Part shown: piece by piece, positions 1 to 8,238 of the stretch
Layout of the letters: the number at the start of each line of letters is the position of its first letter
Numbering within the stretch: position 1 is the first letter of the stretch
Assembly: GCF_009709575.1 (NCBI RefSeq)
Contig: NZ_WIXO01000001.1
Coordinates: forward strand, 1,240,001-1,304,000
Reading direction: 5' to 3'
Source: Streptomyces taklimakanensis
Lineage (GTDB): Bacteria > Actinomycetota > Actinomycetes > Streptomycetales > Streptomycetaceae
DNA: 64,000 bases
The notes under the pieces: model-generated
Told to the model about the DNA's origin: nothing
What the model saw: only the letters and a program-made list of their open reading frames with translations
Databases searched by the model: none
Position numbers and translations under genes: made by a program

Positions 1-1347
1 CAGGTCGCCCAGTTCGATGATCCCGGCGTCGAGCCACTCCTGGTAGGGGTGCTCGGCGGCGAGGGAGGCCTTGATCTCGTCGTCCTCGATGATCCGGTGC
101 TCGGCGGTGTCCACCAGGAACATGCGGCCGGGCTGGAGGCGGCCCTTGCGGACGACCCGGTCCTGGTCGATGTCGAGGACGCCGACCTCGGAGGAGAGGA
201 CGACCAGGCCGTCGTCGGTGACCCAGTAGCGGCCCGGACGCAGACCGTTGCGGTCCAGGACGGCGCCGACCTGGGTGCCGTCGGTGAAGGTGACGCAGGC
301 CGGTCCGTCCCAGGGCTCCATCATCGTGGAGTGGTACTGGTAGAAGGCGCGTCGGGCCGGGTCCATGGAGGGGTGGTTCTCCCACGCCTCGGGGACCATC
401 ATCAGCACGGAGTGGGGCAGCGAGCGGCCGCCGAGGTGGAGCAGCTCCAGGACCTCGTCGAAGGAGGCGGAGTCGGAGGCGTCCGGGGTGCAGACGGGGA
501 AGATCCGCGCCAGGTCCTTGCCGTCCCGGCTGTCGCCGAAGAGGTCGGAGACCAGTTGGGACTCGCGGGCGCGCATCCAGTTGCGGTTGCCGCGCACGGT
601 GTTGATCTCGCCGTTGTGGGCGACGAAGCGGTAGGGGTGGGCCAGCGGCCAGGAGGGGAAGGTGTTGGTGGAGAACCGCGAGTGGACCAGCGCGATGGCG
701 GTGGCGAAACGGCGGTCGGACAGGTCGGGGAAGAAGGGTTCCAGCTGTCCGGTGGTCAGCATCCCCTTGTAGACGATCGTCCGCGCGGACAGCGAGGGGA
801 AGTAGGTGCCGGCCTCGCGCTCGGCGCGCTTGCGCAGCACGAACGCCTTGCGGTCCAGGGCGAGGCCGCTGTTGACCCCGTCGGCGACGAAGATCTGGCG
901 GAAGGCGGGCATGGTGGCGCGCGCGCCGTTGCCCAGCAGGTCGGGGGCGACGGGGACCTCGCGCCATCCCAGGACGGTGAGGCCCTCGTCGGCGGCGATC
1001 GTCTCGATGCGGGAGACGGCCTCGGCGCGCTCCGTTCCGTCGGTGGGGAGGAAGGCGGTGCCCACGGCGTACGAGCCCGCCTCGGGGAGGTCGAGGTCGG
1101 CCACCTCGCGGAAGAAGGCGTCCGGGATCTGGACCAGGATGCCCGCGCCGTCGCCGGAGTCCGCCTCGGCGCCGGTGGCGCCGCGGTGTTCCAGGTTCCG
1201 CAGGATGGTCAGGGCCTGTTCCACGAGCCGGTGGCTCGCCTCGCCGGTGAGGGTGGCCACGAAGCCGACGCCGCAGGCGTCGTGCTCATCGCGCGGGTCG
1301 TACATTCCCTGCTTGGCAGGGTGGGCCGTCAGGGGCGCAGCACGCAT
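1..1347 (-). CDS. gltB: Glutamate synthase (GOGAT) large subunit, N-terminal part; runs off the left edge
   Basis: Makes glutamate from glutamine and 2-oxoglutarate. The visible 449 codons cover the class-II glutamine amidotransferase domain. A propeptide of about 24 residues precedes DACGVGF, whose Cys25 becomes the N-terminal nucleophile after processing. [21 protein letters not shown] and the later [18 protein letters not shown] and [11 protein letters not shown] blocks are typical of this family. I chose the ATG at 1347 because GGGAG lies 5 nt upstream; an in-frame ATG at 1365 has a poorer site. The FMN/FeS synthase domain and the C-terminus lie outside the window. GlnR-like boxes upstream suggest nitrogen control. 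Confidence 0.95.
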   Translation of the reverse strand, partial: MRAAPLTAHPAKQGMYDPRDEHDACGVGFVATLTGEASHRLVEQALTILRNLEHRGATGAEADSGDGAGILVQIPDAFFREVADLDLPEAGSYAVGTAFLPTDGTERAEAVSRIETIAADEGLTVLGWREVPVAPDLLGNGARATMPAFRQIFVADGVNSGLALDRKAFVLRKRAEREAGTYFPSLSARTIVYKGMLTTGQLEPFFPDLSDRRFATAIALVHSRFSTNTFPSWPLAHPYRFVAHNGEINTVRGNRNWMRARESQLVSDLFGDSRDGKDLARIFPVCTPDASDSASFDEVLELLHLGGRSLPHSVLMMVPEAWENHPSMDPARRAFYQYHSTMMEPWDGPACVTFTDGTQVGAVLDRNGLRPGRYWVTDDGLVVLSSEVGVLDIDQDRVVRKGRLQPGRMFLVDTAEHRIIEDDEIKASLAAEHPYQEWLDAGIIELGDL

Positions 1348-1442
1348 CGGCTCTCCCGTCGTCATCGTGGCTGGTGTGTCCCCGGCCGGGGCCTGGGGGA
1401 CGGTGCCGAGGGACGACGTTGGCCCTCTGCTTGCTGAACAAA

Positions 1443-1458
1443 TTTTCGTGCAGGTTAC
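1443..1458 (-). promoter_or_regulatory. Candidate GlnR half-box proximal to gltB
   Basis: On the minus strand this reads GTAAC-N6-GAAAA, close to the actinobacterial GlnR a/b pattern gTnAc-N6-GaAAc. It lies about 95 bp upstream of the gltB start in a locally AT-rich stretch. It is a pattern match only. Confidence 0.45.
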
Positions 1459-1607
1459 ATGATGGGGCTTTTCCCGAGGGGCGGACACCCGGGTCCATCA
1501 TGCGGACGCTGCCGTGGGAGTCGAGGTGGTCGTACGGCGCGTGTGCGCCGTATCGACCCGGTGGCGCCGGCGACACTGCCAGAAGCGCTCGCTGTTCATT
1601 CCCGAAG

Positions 1608-1645
1608 GTGACACACCCGAAACCACCGGGTAACCCGGAGACCGC
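1608..1645 (+). promoter_or_regulatory. Candidate extended GlnR box in the gltB upstream region
   Basis: GTGAC-N6-GAAAC-N6-GTAAC at 1608-1634 fits the GlnR consensus gTnAc-N6-GaAAc-N6-gTnAc exactly, including both 6-nt spacers. A fourth element (ACCGC at 1641-1645) is degenerate. It lies 260-300 bp upstream of gltB in the 366-bp gap between gltB and the VIT gene, which otherwise holds no gene I can support. Confidence 0.55.
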
Positions 1646-1713
1646 CCGGAACGAAGTGGAACGGCTCACACCCGGCCCGTCCCACGCCTCGCGGCCGGCG
1701 GCCCCGGACGGGT

Positions 1714-2469
1714 TCAGCCCACGGCCACTCCGAACAGGGTACCCAGCCCGTAGGTGACGGCGGCCGCGGAGCCTCCCAGCAGCAGTTGCCGCAGCCCGCT
1801 GTACCACCAGGACCGGGCGGTGATCCTCGCCACGGCCGCGCCGCACAGGAACAGCCCCAGCAGCGCCACCACCACCGCGGGCCACAGCACGGTCGCTCCC
1901 AGCAGGTAGGGCAGTACGGGCAGCATGGCACCGGCCGCGAAGGAGGCGAAGGAGGCGACGGCGGCGAGCATCGGGGACGGCAGCTCGCCGGGGGCCACGC
2001 CCAGCTCCTCCCGGGCGTGGATCTCCAGGGCCCGCTCGGGGTCCTTCGACAGGTGTCCGGCGACCTCCTCGGCCAGTTCGTCCGGCAGCCCCCTCGCCCG
2101 GTACAGGTCGGCCAGCTCGCGCTGTTCCTCCTCGGGGTTGCGGCTCAGCTCGCGCCGCTCGACCTCCAGCTCGGCCACGACCAGGTCCCGCTGGGAGGCC
2201 ACCGAGGTGTACTCGCCGGCCGCCATCGAGAACGCACCGGCGGCGAGCCCGGCCAGACCGGTGATGACGATCACGTTCCGGTCCACGGCACCGCCCGCGA
2301 CGCCCGTCATCAGCGCGAGGTTGGAGACCAGCCCGTCCATGGCACCGAAGACCGCCGGACGCAGCCAGCCGCCGCTCACGTCGCGGTGGGTGTGGTGGTC
2401 GGTGTGGGCCGAGTCGGGTGCTCCCGACCGCAGCGTCGTGTCGGTTTCCTCTTTGGCCGTGGACACCAT
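1714..2469 (-). CDS. VIT1/CCC1-family membrane transporter (iron/manganese type)
   Basis: A 251-aa membrane protein. FGAMDGLVSNLALMTGV is the family signature in the first membrane helix. AAGEYTSVASQRDL leads into a charged helical hairpin (ERRELSRNPEEEQRELADLY) corresponding to the cytoplasmic metal-binding region of VIT proteins, followed by three hydrophobic segments. The family moves Fe2+ or Mn2+ out of the cytoplasm; the substrate here is inferred. A longer reading frame begins at 2613, but ATG 2469 is preceded by GGGAGGAGGAGG at suitable spacing, so I start there. It ends about 350 bp before gltB and probably forms its own unit. Confidence 0.85.
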   Translation of the reverse strand: MVSTAKEETDTTLRSGAPDSAHTDHHTHRDVSGGWLRPAVFGAMDGLVSNLALMTGVAGGAVDRNVIVITGLAGLAAGAFSMAAGEYTSVASQRDLVVAELEVERRELSRNPEEEQRELADLYRARGLPDELAEEVAGHLSKDPERALEIHAREELGVAPGELPSPMLAAVASFASFAAGAMLPVLPYLLGATVLWPAVVVALLGLFLCGAAVARITARSWWYSGLRQLLLGGSAAAVTYGLGTLFGVAVG

Positions 2470-2641
2470 GGGGTACGACCTCCTCCTCCCCCGGGCTTCC
2501 CGCCTCGTGTCGCCTCTCCGAACGCGGGCCGGTCCTTCGACCGTACGCCCATCGGTCGCGCGGGCGCCGGCAAGGAAGGCCGTACTAACCTCCCTGGCCT
2601 GCCCTTTCACCACGGCCGGCGCGGAGGGCCCCGACGCGGAG

Positions 2642-2672
2642 GGCCCCGGCCGCGCGGGGCGCGGCCGGGGCC
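2642..2672 (-). terminator. Hairpin downstream of lgt
   Basis: Perfect 13-bp GC stem (2642-2654 with 2660-2672) and a 5-nt loop, 35 bp past the lgt stop and before the VIT start. There is no clear T-tract, as is common for Streptomyces terminators. Confidence 0.7.
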
Positions 2673-2706
2673 GGAGCGGGAGCCGGGAGGGCCCGGAGGC
2701 GTCGGT

Positions 2707-3669
2707 TCAGTCGCCCGCGGCGGGGGAGTCGCCGCCCGTGCCGCGGGTGGACCTCCGCGCGGCGGGCGCCTCCTCGTCGTCGAAGAAGGCGTCGCCGCGT
2801 GCCGCGGCCTCGCCGTCCTCCCCGTCCCCGGCCGACTCGTCGTCCCCGGCGGGCTTCCCGGCCGCCGGTTCCACCACGTCCTCGCGCCCCGGACGGAGCC
2901 TGGCCGAAAGGACGATGTAGGCCACCGCTCCCAGGAACACCGCGATCGAGGTCCAGTTGTTCAGCCGCAGTCCGAGGATCTCGTGGGCCTCGTCGATCCG
3001 CAGGTACTCGATCCAGAAGCGGCCCACCGTGTACGCCGCGACGTACAGGGCGAACGCCCGGCCGTGGCCGAGGGTGAAGCGGCGGTCGGCCCAGATCACC
3101 AGCAGGGCCACGCCCACGCACCACAGCGACTCGTACAGGAAGGTGGGGTGGAAGGTGCCGGTGTCGACGCCGTTGTCGATGCTGACGGCCCACGGCAGCT
3201 CGGTGGGGCGTCCGTACAGCTCCTGGTTGAACCAGTTGCCCCAGCGGCCGATGGCCTGGGCGAGCGCGATGCCCGGGGCGATGGCGTCCGCGTAGGCGGG
3301 CAGCGGGATGCCGCGCCTGCGGCAGCCGATCCAGGCGCCCACCGCGCCCAGGGCGATCGCCCCCCAGATCCCGAGGCCGCCCTCCCAGATCTTGAAGGCG
3401 TCGACCCAGTTCCGGCCCTCGCCGAAGTAGAGCTGGTAGTCGGTGACGACGTGGTACAGACGGCCGCCGACCAGGCCGAAGGGCACCGCCCACACGGCGA
3501 TGTCGGCGACCGTTCCGGGCTGTCCGCCACGGGCGACCCAGCGCTTCCCGCCGAGCCAGACCGCGACGAAGACACCGGCGATGATGCAGAACGCGTAGCC
3601 CCGCAGCGGGATCGGTCCGAGCACGATCTCGCCGGACGACGGGCTGGGGATGAAGGCAAGGGTGTCCAT
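2707..3669 (-). CDS. lgt: Prolipoprotein diacylglyceryl transferase
   Basis: Integral membrane enzyme that moves diacylglycerol from phosphatidylglycerol to the lipobox cysteine of prelipoproteins, the first step of lipoprotein maturation. It is 320 aa. IPLRGYAFCIIAGVFVAVWL is the first membrane segment, GGRLYHVV and WEGGLGIWGA follow, and GRWGNWFNQELYG is the Lgt signature near residue 140. WIEYLRIDE marks the last conserved block. The C-terminal 60-70 residues are an acidic, Ala/Gly-rich cytoplasmic tail not needed by the family. The partner signal peptidase lspA is also in this window, at 46.1 kb. Confidence 0.96.
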   Translation of the reverse strand: MDTLAFIPSPSSGEIVLGPIPLRGYAFCIIAGVFVAVWLGGKRWVARGGQPGTVADIAVWAVPFGLVGGRLYHVVTDYQLYFGEGRNWVDAFKIWEGGLGIWGAIALGAVGAWIGCRRRGIPLPAYADAIAPGIALAQAIGRWGNWFNQELYGRPTELPWAVSIDNGVDTGTFHPTFLYESLWCVGVALLVIWADRRFTLGHGRAFALYVAAYTVGRFWIEYLRIDEAHEILGLRLNNWTSIAVFLGAVAYIVLSARLRPGREDVVEPAAGKPAGDDESAGDGEDGEAAARGDAFFDDEEAPAARRSTRGTGGDSPAAGD

Positions 3670-3896
3670 GGCGCAACGAACGCTACCGTGCCGGGCGCGC
3701 CGGCCGGCGTCCGGTCCGGCAACGGGTCCGTAACGCGCGGCCGGCCCGGGGCCGGGCGGACGGGGCTCCGCGGCGCGTCACGGCCCCGAACCGCCCGGTG
3801 GACGCCGTGTTCCCGGACGCCTTCCGGACGTCCCCGCGCATTCCCCGCACATCACCGCACGTCACCCGCTCGTCCCGGCCGTCCGCCACCCAGGTG

Positions 3897-3984
3897 ACCG
3901 TTCGGCGCCGAACGGCGACCGCTCGGCGCACGACGACCTGCCGTTCGGCGCACGCATCCGGCGTTCGCCGCACACCCCGAACGG
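3897..3984 (+). promoter_or_regulatory. Array of 11-bp repeats upstream of the DUF485-symporter operon (candidate LytTR regulator sites)
   Basis: Copies start at 3898 (CCGTTCGGCGC), 3919 (CCGCTCGGCGC), 3941 (CCGTTCGGCGC) and 3961 (GCGTTCGCCGC), i.e. 21, 22 and 20 bp apart. Copy 1 also forms an 18-bp perfect palindrome (3898-3915), and an inverted CCGAACGG lies at 3977-3984. Spacing of about two helical turns between direct repeats is the usual arrangement for LytTR-domain regulators, and such a regulator is encoded at 7459. The rest of the 416-bp lgt/DUF485 gap shows nothing else I can name. Confidence 0.6.
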
Positions 3985-4085
3985 TGTCTTCACCCGGACT
4001 GTGACGCACCTTACGTTCCCCGCATTCCTTATTCCGCTCCCGTTACGTCGTGTTGTGCCGCGTCGTGTCGATGAAGGAGGCGGCA

Positions 4086-4463
4086 GTGTCCGCAGAACGT
4101 CCGCAACAAACCCTGGACCCCGCCGGGGAAGCGGAGGACCGTATGGTCGCCATGCACGGCGACCCGCGCTTCGAGAACCTCAAGCGCAGCCTGATGGCGT
4201 TCGTCCTCCCCATGAGCATCGCCTTCCTGGCCTGGTACCTGCTGTACGTGCTGATGTCGGCCTACGCCCGTGGCGTGATGTCCACGGTCCTGTTCGGCGA
4301 CGTCAACGTGGCGCTGGTGTTCGGGCTCCTCCAGTTCGCCAGCACCTTCGGCATCGCGATCCTGTACTCCCGCTACGCCGGCCGGAAGGTGGACCCGCTC
4401 GCCGACGACCTGCGCGCCGAGCTGACCGGCGCGGGCGACGCGCGGCAGGGAGGACGGGCATGA
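4086..4463 (+). CDS. DUF485 family small membrane protein, partner of the following symporter
   Basis: A 125-aa protein with a soluble N-terminus and two hydrophobic segments (about residues 37-60 and 75-95): LMAFVLPMSIAFLAWYLLYV and VNVALVFGLLQFASTFGIAI. This is the DUF485 layout found next to ActP/MctC-type solute:sodium symporters. The GTG at 4086 is preceded by AAGGAGG at 5 nt, which beats the upstream ATG at 4050. Its stop overlaps the symporter start (ATGA), so the two are translationally coupled. The role is inferred to be assembly or activity of the transporter. Confidence 0.85.
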   Translation: MSAERPQQTLDPAGEAEDRMVAMHGDPRFENLKRSLMAFVLPMSIAFLAWYLLYVLMSAYARGVMSTVLFGDVNVALVFGLLQFASTFGIAILYSRYAGRKVDPLADDLRAELTGAGDARQGGRA

Positions 4464-6154
4464 CCGGCATCCCGAACGTGTTCCTGGCCGCGGAGGTCAG
4501 CTCCAGCAGCCGCACCCTCACCATGCTGGTGTTCACCCTCATGATCGCCGTGACGCTCGGTGTCACCGTGTGGGCCGGGCGCCAGACCAAGTCGGCGGCC
4601 GACTTCCACTCCGGCGGCCGCGGGTTCACCGGCATGCAGAACGGGTTCGCCATCGGCAGCGACTACATGTCCGCCGCCTCGTTCCTGGGCATCGCGGGCA
4701 TGATCTCGCTCTTCGGCTACGACGGCTTCCTGTACTCCATCGGCTTCCTCGTCGCCTGGCTGGTGGCCCTGCTGCTGGTCGCCGAGCTGCTGAGGAACTC
4801 CGGACGGTTCACGATGGCCGACGTGCTGTCGTACCGGATGCAGCAGCGTCCGGTGCGCACCGCCGCGGCCGTCTCCACGATCACCGTGTCCATCTTCTAC
4901 CTGCTGGCCCAGATGGTGGGGGCCGGCGCGGTCGTCGCGCTCCTGCTGGGCATCAAGCCGGGCGAGACGTACCTGGGCATGGACGCGGACACCGCCAAGA
5001 TCGTGGGCATCGTCGTCGTCGGCATCCTGATGACCCTGTACGTCACCTTCGGCGGCATGAAGGGCACCACCTGGGTGCAGATCATCAAGGCCGCCATGCT
5101 GATGGGCGGCACCGTCCTGCTGGCCGCCCTGGTGATGGCCATCTACGGCTTCGACTTCGGCGCGCTGATGAGCGACGCCGCGAACGCCAGCGGTTCCGGG
5201 CAGTCCTTCCTGGAACCCGGTCTGCGGTACGGCGTCGAGGTGCCCGGTGACGCCCTGCAGACGATGTGGAACAAGCTCGACCTGATCAGCCTCGGACTGG
5301 CGCTGGTACTGGGCACCGCGGGCCTGCCGCACATCCTGATCCGCTTCTACACCGTCCCCGACTCCAAGGCCGCGCGGAAGTCCGTCAACTGGGGCATCGG
5401 CCTGATCGGCACCTTCTACCTGATGACCCTGATCCTGGGCTTCGGTGCCGCGGCCCTGGTGGGCAAGGAGGCCATCACGGCCCAGGACGCGGCCGGCAAC
5501 ACCGCCGCTCCCCAGCTGGCCCGGGAGGTGGGCGACCACTTCGGTGGCGAACTCTTCGGTTCGGTGATGCTCGCCGTCATCGCGGCCGTCGCCTTCGCGG
5601 CGATCCTCTCCACGGTCGCCGGTCTCGTCATCGCCTCCTCCTCGTCCCTGGCGCACGACTTCTACAACAGCGTGGTGCGCAAGGGCCGGGCCTCGGAGCA
5701 CGAGGAGATCAAGGTCGCCCGACTGTCCGCGTTCGGCATCGGCGCGGCGTCGATCATCCTGGCGATCTTCGCCCAGAGCCTCAACGTGGCCTTCCTGGTC
5801 GGTCTGGCCTTCGCCATCGCGGCCTCGGCCAACCTGCCGACCCTGCTGCTGAGCCTGTTCTGGAGGCGGTTCAACACCCGGGGCGCGCTCGCGGGCATCT
5901 ACGGCGGCCTGATCGGCGCCGTCGGCCTGGTGATCTTCTCCCCGGTGTTCTCCGGCGCCGAGAACGCCCTCGTCCCGGGCATCGACATCGCCTGGTTCCC
6001 GCTGACGAACCCGGGCCTGGTCTCCATCCCGCTCGGCCTGCTGTGCGCGATCGTCGGCACGCTGACGTCCGGCGAGAACAACCCGCGGCGCTTCGCCGAG
6101 CTCCAGGTGCGGGCCCTGACCGGGGCCGGTGCCGAGGGCGCGGTCCGGCACTGA
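4460..6154 (+). CDS. Solute:sodium symporter, ActP/MctC-like (probable monocarboxylate uptake)
   Basis: A 564-aa SSS-family permease with about 13 hydrophobic segments. DFHSGGRGFTGMQNGFAIGSDYMSAASFLG near residue 45 is the acetate/monocarboxylate symporter signature, and GTAGLPHILIRFYTVPD is the conserved mid-protein block. HDFYNSVVRKG is the cytoplasmic loop usual in this family. Substrates of relatives are acetate, pyruvate or propionate; the exact substrate cannot be read here. The start overlaps DUF485. The longer frame from 4001 is ignored because it would overlap that gene. The operon ends at a strong hairpin. Confidence 0.9.
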   Translation: MTGIPNVFLAAEVSSSSRTLTMLVFTLMIAVTLGVTVWAGRQTKSAADFHSGGRGFTGMQNGFAIGSDYMSAASFLGIAGMISLFGYDGFLYSIGFLVAWLVALLLVAELLRNSGRFTMADVLSYRMQQRPVRTAAAVSTITVSIFYLLAQMVGAGAVVALLLGIKPGETYLGMDADTAKIVGIVVVGILMTLYVTFGGMKGTTWVQIIKAAMLMGGTVLLAALVMAIYGFDFGALMSDAANASGSGQSFLEPGLRYGVEVPGDALQTMWNKLDLISLGLALVLGTAGLPHILIRFYTVPDSKAARKSVNWGIGLIGTFYLMTLILGFGAAALVGKEAITAQDAAGNTAAPQLAREVGDHFGGELFGSVMLAVIAAVAFAAILSTVAGLVIASSSSLAHDFYNSVVRKGRASEHEEIKVARLSAFGIGAASIILAIFAQSLNVAFLVGLAFAIAASANLPTLLLSLFWRRFNTRGALAGIYGGLIGAVGLVIFSPVFSGAENALVPGIDIAWFPLTNPGLVSIPLGLLCAIVGTLTSGENNPRRFAELQVRALTGAGAEGAVRH

Positions 6155-6161
6155 TCCCCAT

Positions 6162-6192
6162 CGGGCCCGGCGGCGGAACACCGCCGGGCCCG
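6162..6192 (+). terminator. Terminator of the DUF485-symporter operon
   Basis: Perfect 12-bp stem (6162-6173 with 6181-6192) and a 7-nt loop, starting 7 nt after the symporter stop. Confidence 0.8.
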
Positions 6193-6200
6193 TCGGAACT

Positions 6201-6262
6201 CCCGGTGGCGGGTGCTTCCTCCGGCGCGACCCCCCACGCTCGGCGCCGGGCCCGCCACCGGG
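6201..6262. repeat. Perfect 12-bp inverted repeat with 38-nt loop
   Basis: CCCGGTGGCGGG at 6201-6212 is matched by its exact complement at 6251-6262. It lies between the symporter terminator and the lytS promoter. Function unknown; it may be part of a composite terminator. Confidence 0.5.
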
Positions 6263-6286
6263 TCCTCCCGGATCGTCCTCCGGATC

Positions 6287-6326
6287 GTGGGGAGCCCCCG
6301 GCGGCACGTGTCCGGAGGCTCCCCAC
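6287..6326. promoter_or_regulatory. Perfect 10-bp inverted repeat just upstream of the lytS promoter (possible operator)
   Basis: GTGGGGAGCC (6287-6296) is repeated inverted at 6317-6326 with a 20-bp spacer. The right arm sits at about the -35 position of the proposed lytS promoter, so a protein bound here could control lytSR transcription. It could also act as an attenuating hairpin. Confidence 0.4.
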
Positions 6327-6328
6327 AG

Positions 6329-6349
6329 TCGTTCGGCGCGTTGTACGGT
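6329..6349 (+). promoter_or_regulatory. Proposed lytS promoter with a copy of the symporter-array repeat
   Basis: TCGTTCGGCGC at 6329-6339 matches 10 of 11 bases of the repeat array at 3897-3984. TACGGT at 6344-6349 fits a -10 element 7 nt before the GTG start, so the message may be leaderless. This suggests autoregulation by the LytTR regulator. Confidence 0.4.
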
Positions 6350-6355
6350 CGGCCC

Positions 6356-7462
6356 GTGGTCTGGAGATCGTGGTTCGGCGACCGGCGCGGACGGGCGGGC
6401 CGGTCGGGTTCGGCCGGACCCGGTCCGTCGGGCACCTTCGACGTCCTGCGCGAGGTGCGGCTGATCGGCGCCGATCTCCAGGAGGGGTTGCACGGCGGCC
6501 GTACGGCGGCGGCCGCGCGCCGCGTCCGGCGGCTGGTGGGTGCCGACGCCGTCGTCCTGGCCGACCTGGACGGGCCCGTCGTCCGGCACGGGACGTTGCC
6601 GGAGGGCACCGACCTGGACACGGTGCTCGCGCGGGTGTACGAGCACGGCGCCGCCTTCCGCGAACCGCCGCTGTGCGCCGCGCCGCTGCTGGTGGCGGAC
6701 GAGCTGACCGGCTGCCTGGTGGCGGCCTTCGCGCCCGACGCCAGGACGCCGGGCGAGAGGGAGGTGGCCGAGCTGGCCGAGCTGGTCTCGCAGGCGTTGG
6801 ACCACACCGAGCTGCGCAGCGCCCGCGCCCGGATCGCGGCGGCGGACCTGCGGACGCTGCGGGCCCAGATCTCGCCGCACTTCGTGCACAACTCCCTGGC
6901 CGTCATCGCCGCGCACATCCGCAGCGACCCCGGCCGCGCCCGCCGGCTGCTCACCGACTTCGCCGACTACCTGCGCTACAGCTTCTCCACGGCGGGCGAC
7001 TACGTCACCGTGGCCGACGAGCTCCAGGCCACCCAGACCTATCTGGAGCTGCAGCGAGCCAGGTTCGACGACCGCATGGAGATCACCGTCCGGATGGCGC
7101 CGGAGGTGCTGCCCGTCGCCATCCCCTTCCTGGTCGTCCAGCCCGTCGTGGAAAATGCGGTGCGACACGGCTTGGAGAAGAAGGCCGGCCCCGGACACAT
7201 CGGCGTCTCGGGGTTCGGTGAGGGCCCGCTGTGCGTCATCGAGATCGAGGACGACGGCGTGGGCATGGAACCGGAACTCGCACGGGCGATCCTCGCCGGA
7301 GTCGGTCCTCCCGCCAGGAGCGTCGGTCTGGCCAATGTCGACCGACGGCTGCGCACCGTCTACGGCCCGGAGTACGGACTCGTCATCGAGACCGCGCCGG
7401 GCAGCGGCACCAAGGTGACGATCAGGGTGCCGAAATTCATGCGAGGAGTGGTTGTCCAATGA
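6356..7462 (+). CDS. LytS/YehU-type sensor histidine kinase without membrane segments
   Basis: A 368-aa protein. The N-terminal 150 residues form a GAF-like region (VGADAVVLADLDGPVV; LLVADELTGCLVAAF). The His_kinase (PF06580-type) block is LRAQISPHFVHNSLAVI with the phospho-acceptor His175, followed by ADELQATQTYLELQRARF and an ATP-binding domain with VENAVRHGLEKK (N box) and DDGVGM. Relatives such as BtsS are membrane receptors for pyruvate; this one has no transmembrane segment, so it probably senses a cytoplasmic signal. Start GTG 6356 is inferred from the -10 element; TTG 6341 is an alternative. The stop overlaps lytR (ATGA). First gene of a four-gene operon. Confidence 0.9.
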   Translation: MVWRSWFGDRRGRAGRSGSAGPGPSGTFDVLREVRLIGADLQEGLHGGRTAAAARRVRRLVGADAVVLADLDGPVVRHGTLPEGTDLDTVLARVYEHGAAFREPPLCAAPLLVADELTGCLVAAFAPDARTPGEREVAELAELVSQALDHTELRSARARIAAADLRTLRAQISPHFVHNSLAVIAAHIRSDPGRARRLLTDFADYLRYSFSTAGDYVTVADELQATQTYLELQRARFDDRMEITVRMAPEVLPVAIPFLVVQPVVENAVRHGLEKKAGPGHIGVSGFGEGPLCVIEIEDDGVGMEPELARAILAGVGPPARSVGLANVDRRLRTVYGPEYGLVIETAPGSGTKVTIRVPKFMRGVVVQ

Positions 7463-8238
7463 GCAGCGCACCGCGGGCCCTGCGGGTCCTCGTGGTCGAG
7501 GACGAGGCCTCCACCCGCGAGGAACTCGCCGACCTCCTCGGCGACGTCCCCGAGGTCGAGGAGGTGTACACCGCCGAGAGCGGCACCCGGGCCGTGCAGT
7601 TGTTGGGGGCGACGGCCTTCGACGCGGTCTTCCTGGACATCTCCATGCCCGGTCTGGACGGGATGGACGTGGCCCGGGTGATCGGCCGGCTCTCGGCTCC
7701 GCCCGCGATCGTCTTCGTCACCGCCTCGGAGTCGCACGCCATCGAGGCGTTCGGCATCGGCGCGGTGGACTACCTGCTCAAGCCGGTCCGGCCCGAGCGG
7801 CTGGCGGAGTCGGTCTCGCGGGTGGCGGCCGCCCACCGGGCGGCGACCGACGACGGGGGCGACGAGCCGCGCGACGAGCTGGCGGTCGTCCAGATCGACC
7901 ACGGCCGGCGGACGGTGTTCGTACGGCGCGACGACGTCCAGTTCGTGGAGGCGCACGGCGACTACATACGGCTGCACACCGCGCAGGGCACGCACCTGAT
8001 CCGGCTGTCGCTGTCGTACCTGGAGGAGATCTGGGCGCCGGCGGGCTTCGTGCGGGTCCACCGCGGCTATCTGGTGGCGATCGACTGGGTGCACGACCTG
8101 CGGGTGACCAGCTCCTCGGGGCTGGTGGCGTGCACTCCGGCCGGTGACGTACCGGTCAGCCGGCGCCACGCCCGGAGCCTGAAGGAGCGGCTGCTGGATG
8201 CGGCGCGCAGCGGGCAGTTGGGGAGGGCGGCCCGGTGA
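7459..8238 (+). CDS. LytTR-domain response regulator
   Basis: A 259-aa regulator. The receiver domain (about residues 9-125) carries the acidic pair in LVVEDE, phospho-acceptor Asp60 in VFLDISMPGLDG, and Lys108 in YLLKPV. The C-terminal LytTR DNA-binding domain (about 145-245) has VQFVEAHGDYIRLHT, the SLSYLEE segment and FVRVHRGYLVAIDWV. It pairs with the upstream kinase and overlaps the next gene by GTGA. Likely targets are the repeat array at 3897-3984 and the copy before lytS. Both nearby transport operons encode symporters, so it probably adjusts carboxylate uptake. Confidence 0.93.
   Translation: MSSAPRALRVLVVEDEASTREELADLLGDVPEVEEVYTAESGTRAVQLLGATAFDAVFLDISMPGLDGMDVARVIGRLSAPPAIVFVTASESHAIEAFGIGAVDYLLKPVRPERLAESVSRVAAAHRAATDDGGDEPRDELAVVQIDHGRRTVFVRRDDVQFVEAHGDYIRLHTAQGTHLIRLSLSYLEEIWAPAGFVRVHRGYLVAIDWVHDLRVTSSSGLVACTPAGDVPVSRRHARSLKERLLDAARSGQLGRAAR

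Noticed and set aside
49..1437. Long plus-strand frame (462 codons) at the left edge
   Set aside because: Antisense shadow of gltB; the minus strand has a clear glutamine amidotransferase with conserved motifs.
4373..7471. 1032-codon minus-strand frame
   Set aside because: Shadow of the symporter and lytS; low-complexity His/Gln/Arg-rich product, no motif, spans three intergenic features.
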